NCBI RefSeq assembly: GCF_900112615.1
Contig: NZ_FOMK01000001.1
Coordinates: 1,488,001 to 1,552,000 of the forward strand
DNA length: 64,000 nucleotides
Direction of reading: 5' to 3'
From: Chitinophaga sp. CF118
GTDB lineage: Bacteria; Bacteroidota; Bacteroidia; Chitinophagales; Chitinophagaceae
The first letter of the stretch is position 1, and every line of letters starts with the position of its first letter. The notes beneath the pieces are model-generated. The model saw only the letters and a program-made list of their open reading frames with translations, was not told the DNA's origin and made no database searches. Shown here piece after piece: positions 63,780-64,000 of the stretch. The position numbers and the translations under genes were made by a program.

Positions 63780-64000
63780 CCTACTAAACCCCTATCAAAC
63801 CTGGAACTTGTCCCGCCCCCTCCCCGAAGACACTGGAAATTTGTACTAGTCATGAATAGTTATACACTTTATGACAGAAAAGATCTGCCCCAAAGCTTAC
63901 TATAGGAAAAGATGATAAATGAAGGGGAGGAGAATTGCTTAAACAACTATCTCCATAAGGCGCCAAAAATAAAAGCGCCTGTATCATAGCACGATACAGG

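Larger units (their letters stand above)
63503..64000. other. 498-bp gene-free right end
   Basis: Contains the terminator, the perfect palindrome described separately, and at the edge the first part of another hairpin (CCTGTATC at 63978-63985 and GATACAGG at 63993-64000), cut by the window. No gene. Confidence 0.7.

Overview
The window looks like chromosomal DNA of a Bacteroidota bacterium, most likely a Chitinophaga-like member of the Chitinophagaceae. The evidence is the set of families present (paired DUF6452/DUF6048 proteins, an outer-membrane DUF6268 protein, a LytS/LytTR two-component pair, an alpha-2-macroglobulin next to pbpC, many AraC regulators with a long N-terminal sensor), several TAnnTTTG-type -7 promoter boxes, and weak Shine-Dalgarno sequences. 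This genus assignment is inference from gene content; I could not search a database.

Layout. 1-8.7 kb: a truncated secreted amidohydrolase, a hypothetical protein, a nitrilase, then mostly minus-strand small-molecule oxidoreductases (two classical SDRs, an NAD(P)-binding reductase, DUF1772, SRPBCC) between two AraC regulators. 8.8-12.4 kb: a tight pxpB-pxpC-pxpA-NRAMP operon for 5-oxoproline hydrolysis. 12.5-14 kb: a LOG-family protein and an alpha/beta hydrolase. 14-23 kb: a TolC-MFP-RND efflux operon ending in an outer-membrane protein and a small HMA-like protein, preceded by its probable LytS/LytTR regulators. 23-30 kb: amino acid permease, Ada, cupin, small outer-membrane protein, Crp/Fnr regulator, a three-domain secreted esterase, an alkyltransferase-like protein. 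30-34 kb: Crp/Fnr, SMR pump, AraC, HbpS-like and SDR genes.

34-42.8 kb is a decayed accessory region. It ends at an intact tRNA-Ser(GCT) and contains YD-repeat secreted proteins, a truncated zeta-like toxin with a putative antitoxin, a Schlafen-type ATPase, an orphan toxin-tip fragment with a lipoprotein behind it, other gene tails, and no integrase. Its most striking property, not explained by any gene, is a family of at least seven short repeats, from 27.9 kb to 41.4 kb, that look like tRNA 3' ends. Most sit beside an intrinsic terminator. They all have the orientation of tRNA-Ser and share one extra sequence that a normal tRNA lacks. I read them as attachment-site scars of a family of elements that enter tRNA 3' ends; one copy carries the tRNA-Ser acceptor and could mark the far end of a 7.5-kb insertion.

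43-64 kb is core again: fabF, uvrA, DUF6452/DUF6048, an ElaA-like acetyltransferase, a twin-cassette ABC ATPase, alpha-2-macroglobulin plus pbpC, rarA, a small membrane protein and an M13 peptidase. Three unusually long intergenic inverted repeats (5.0, 59.4 and 63.7 kb) are noted separately.
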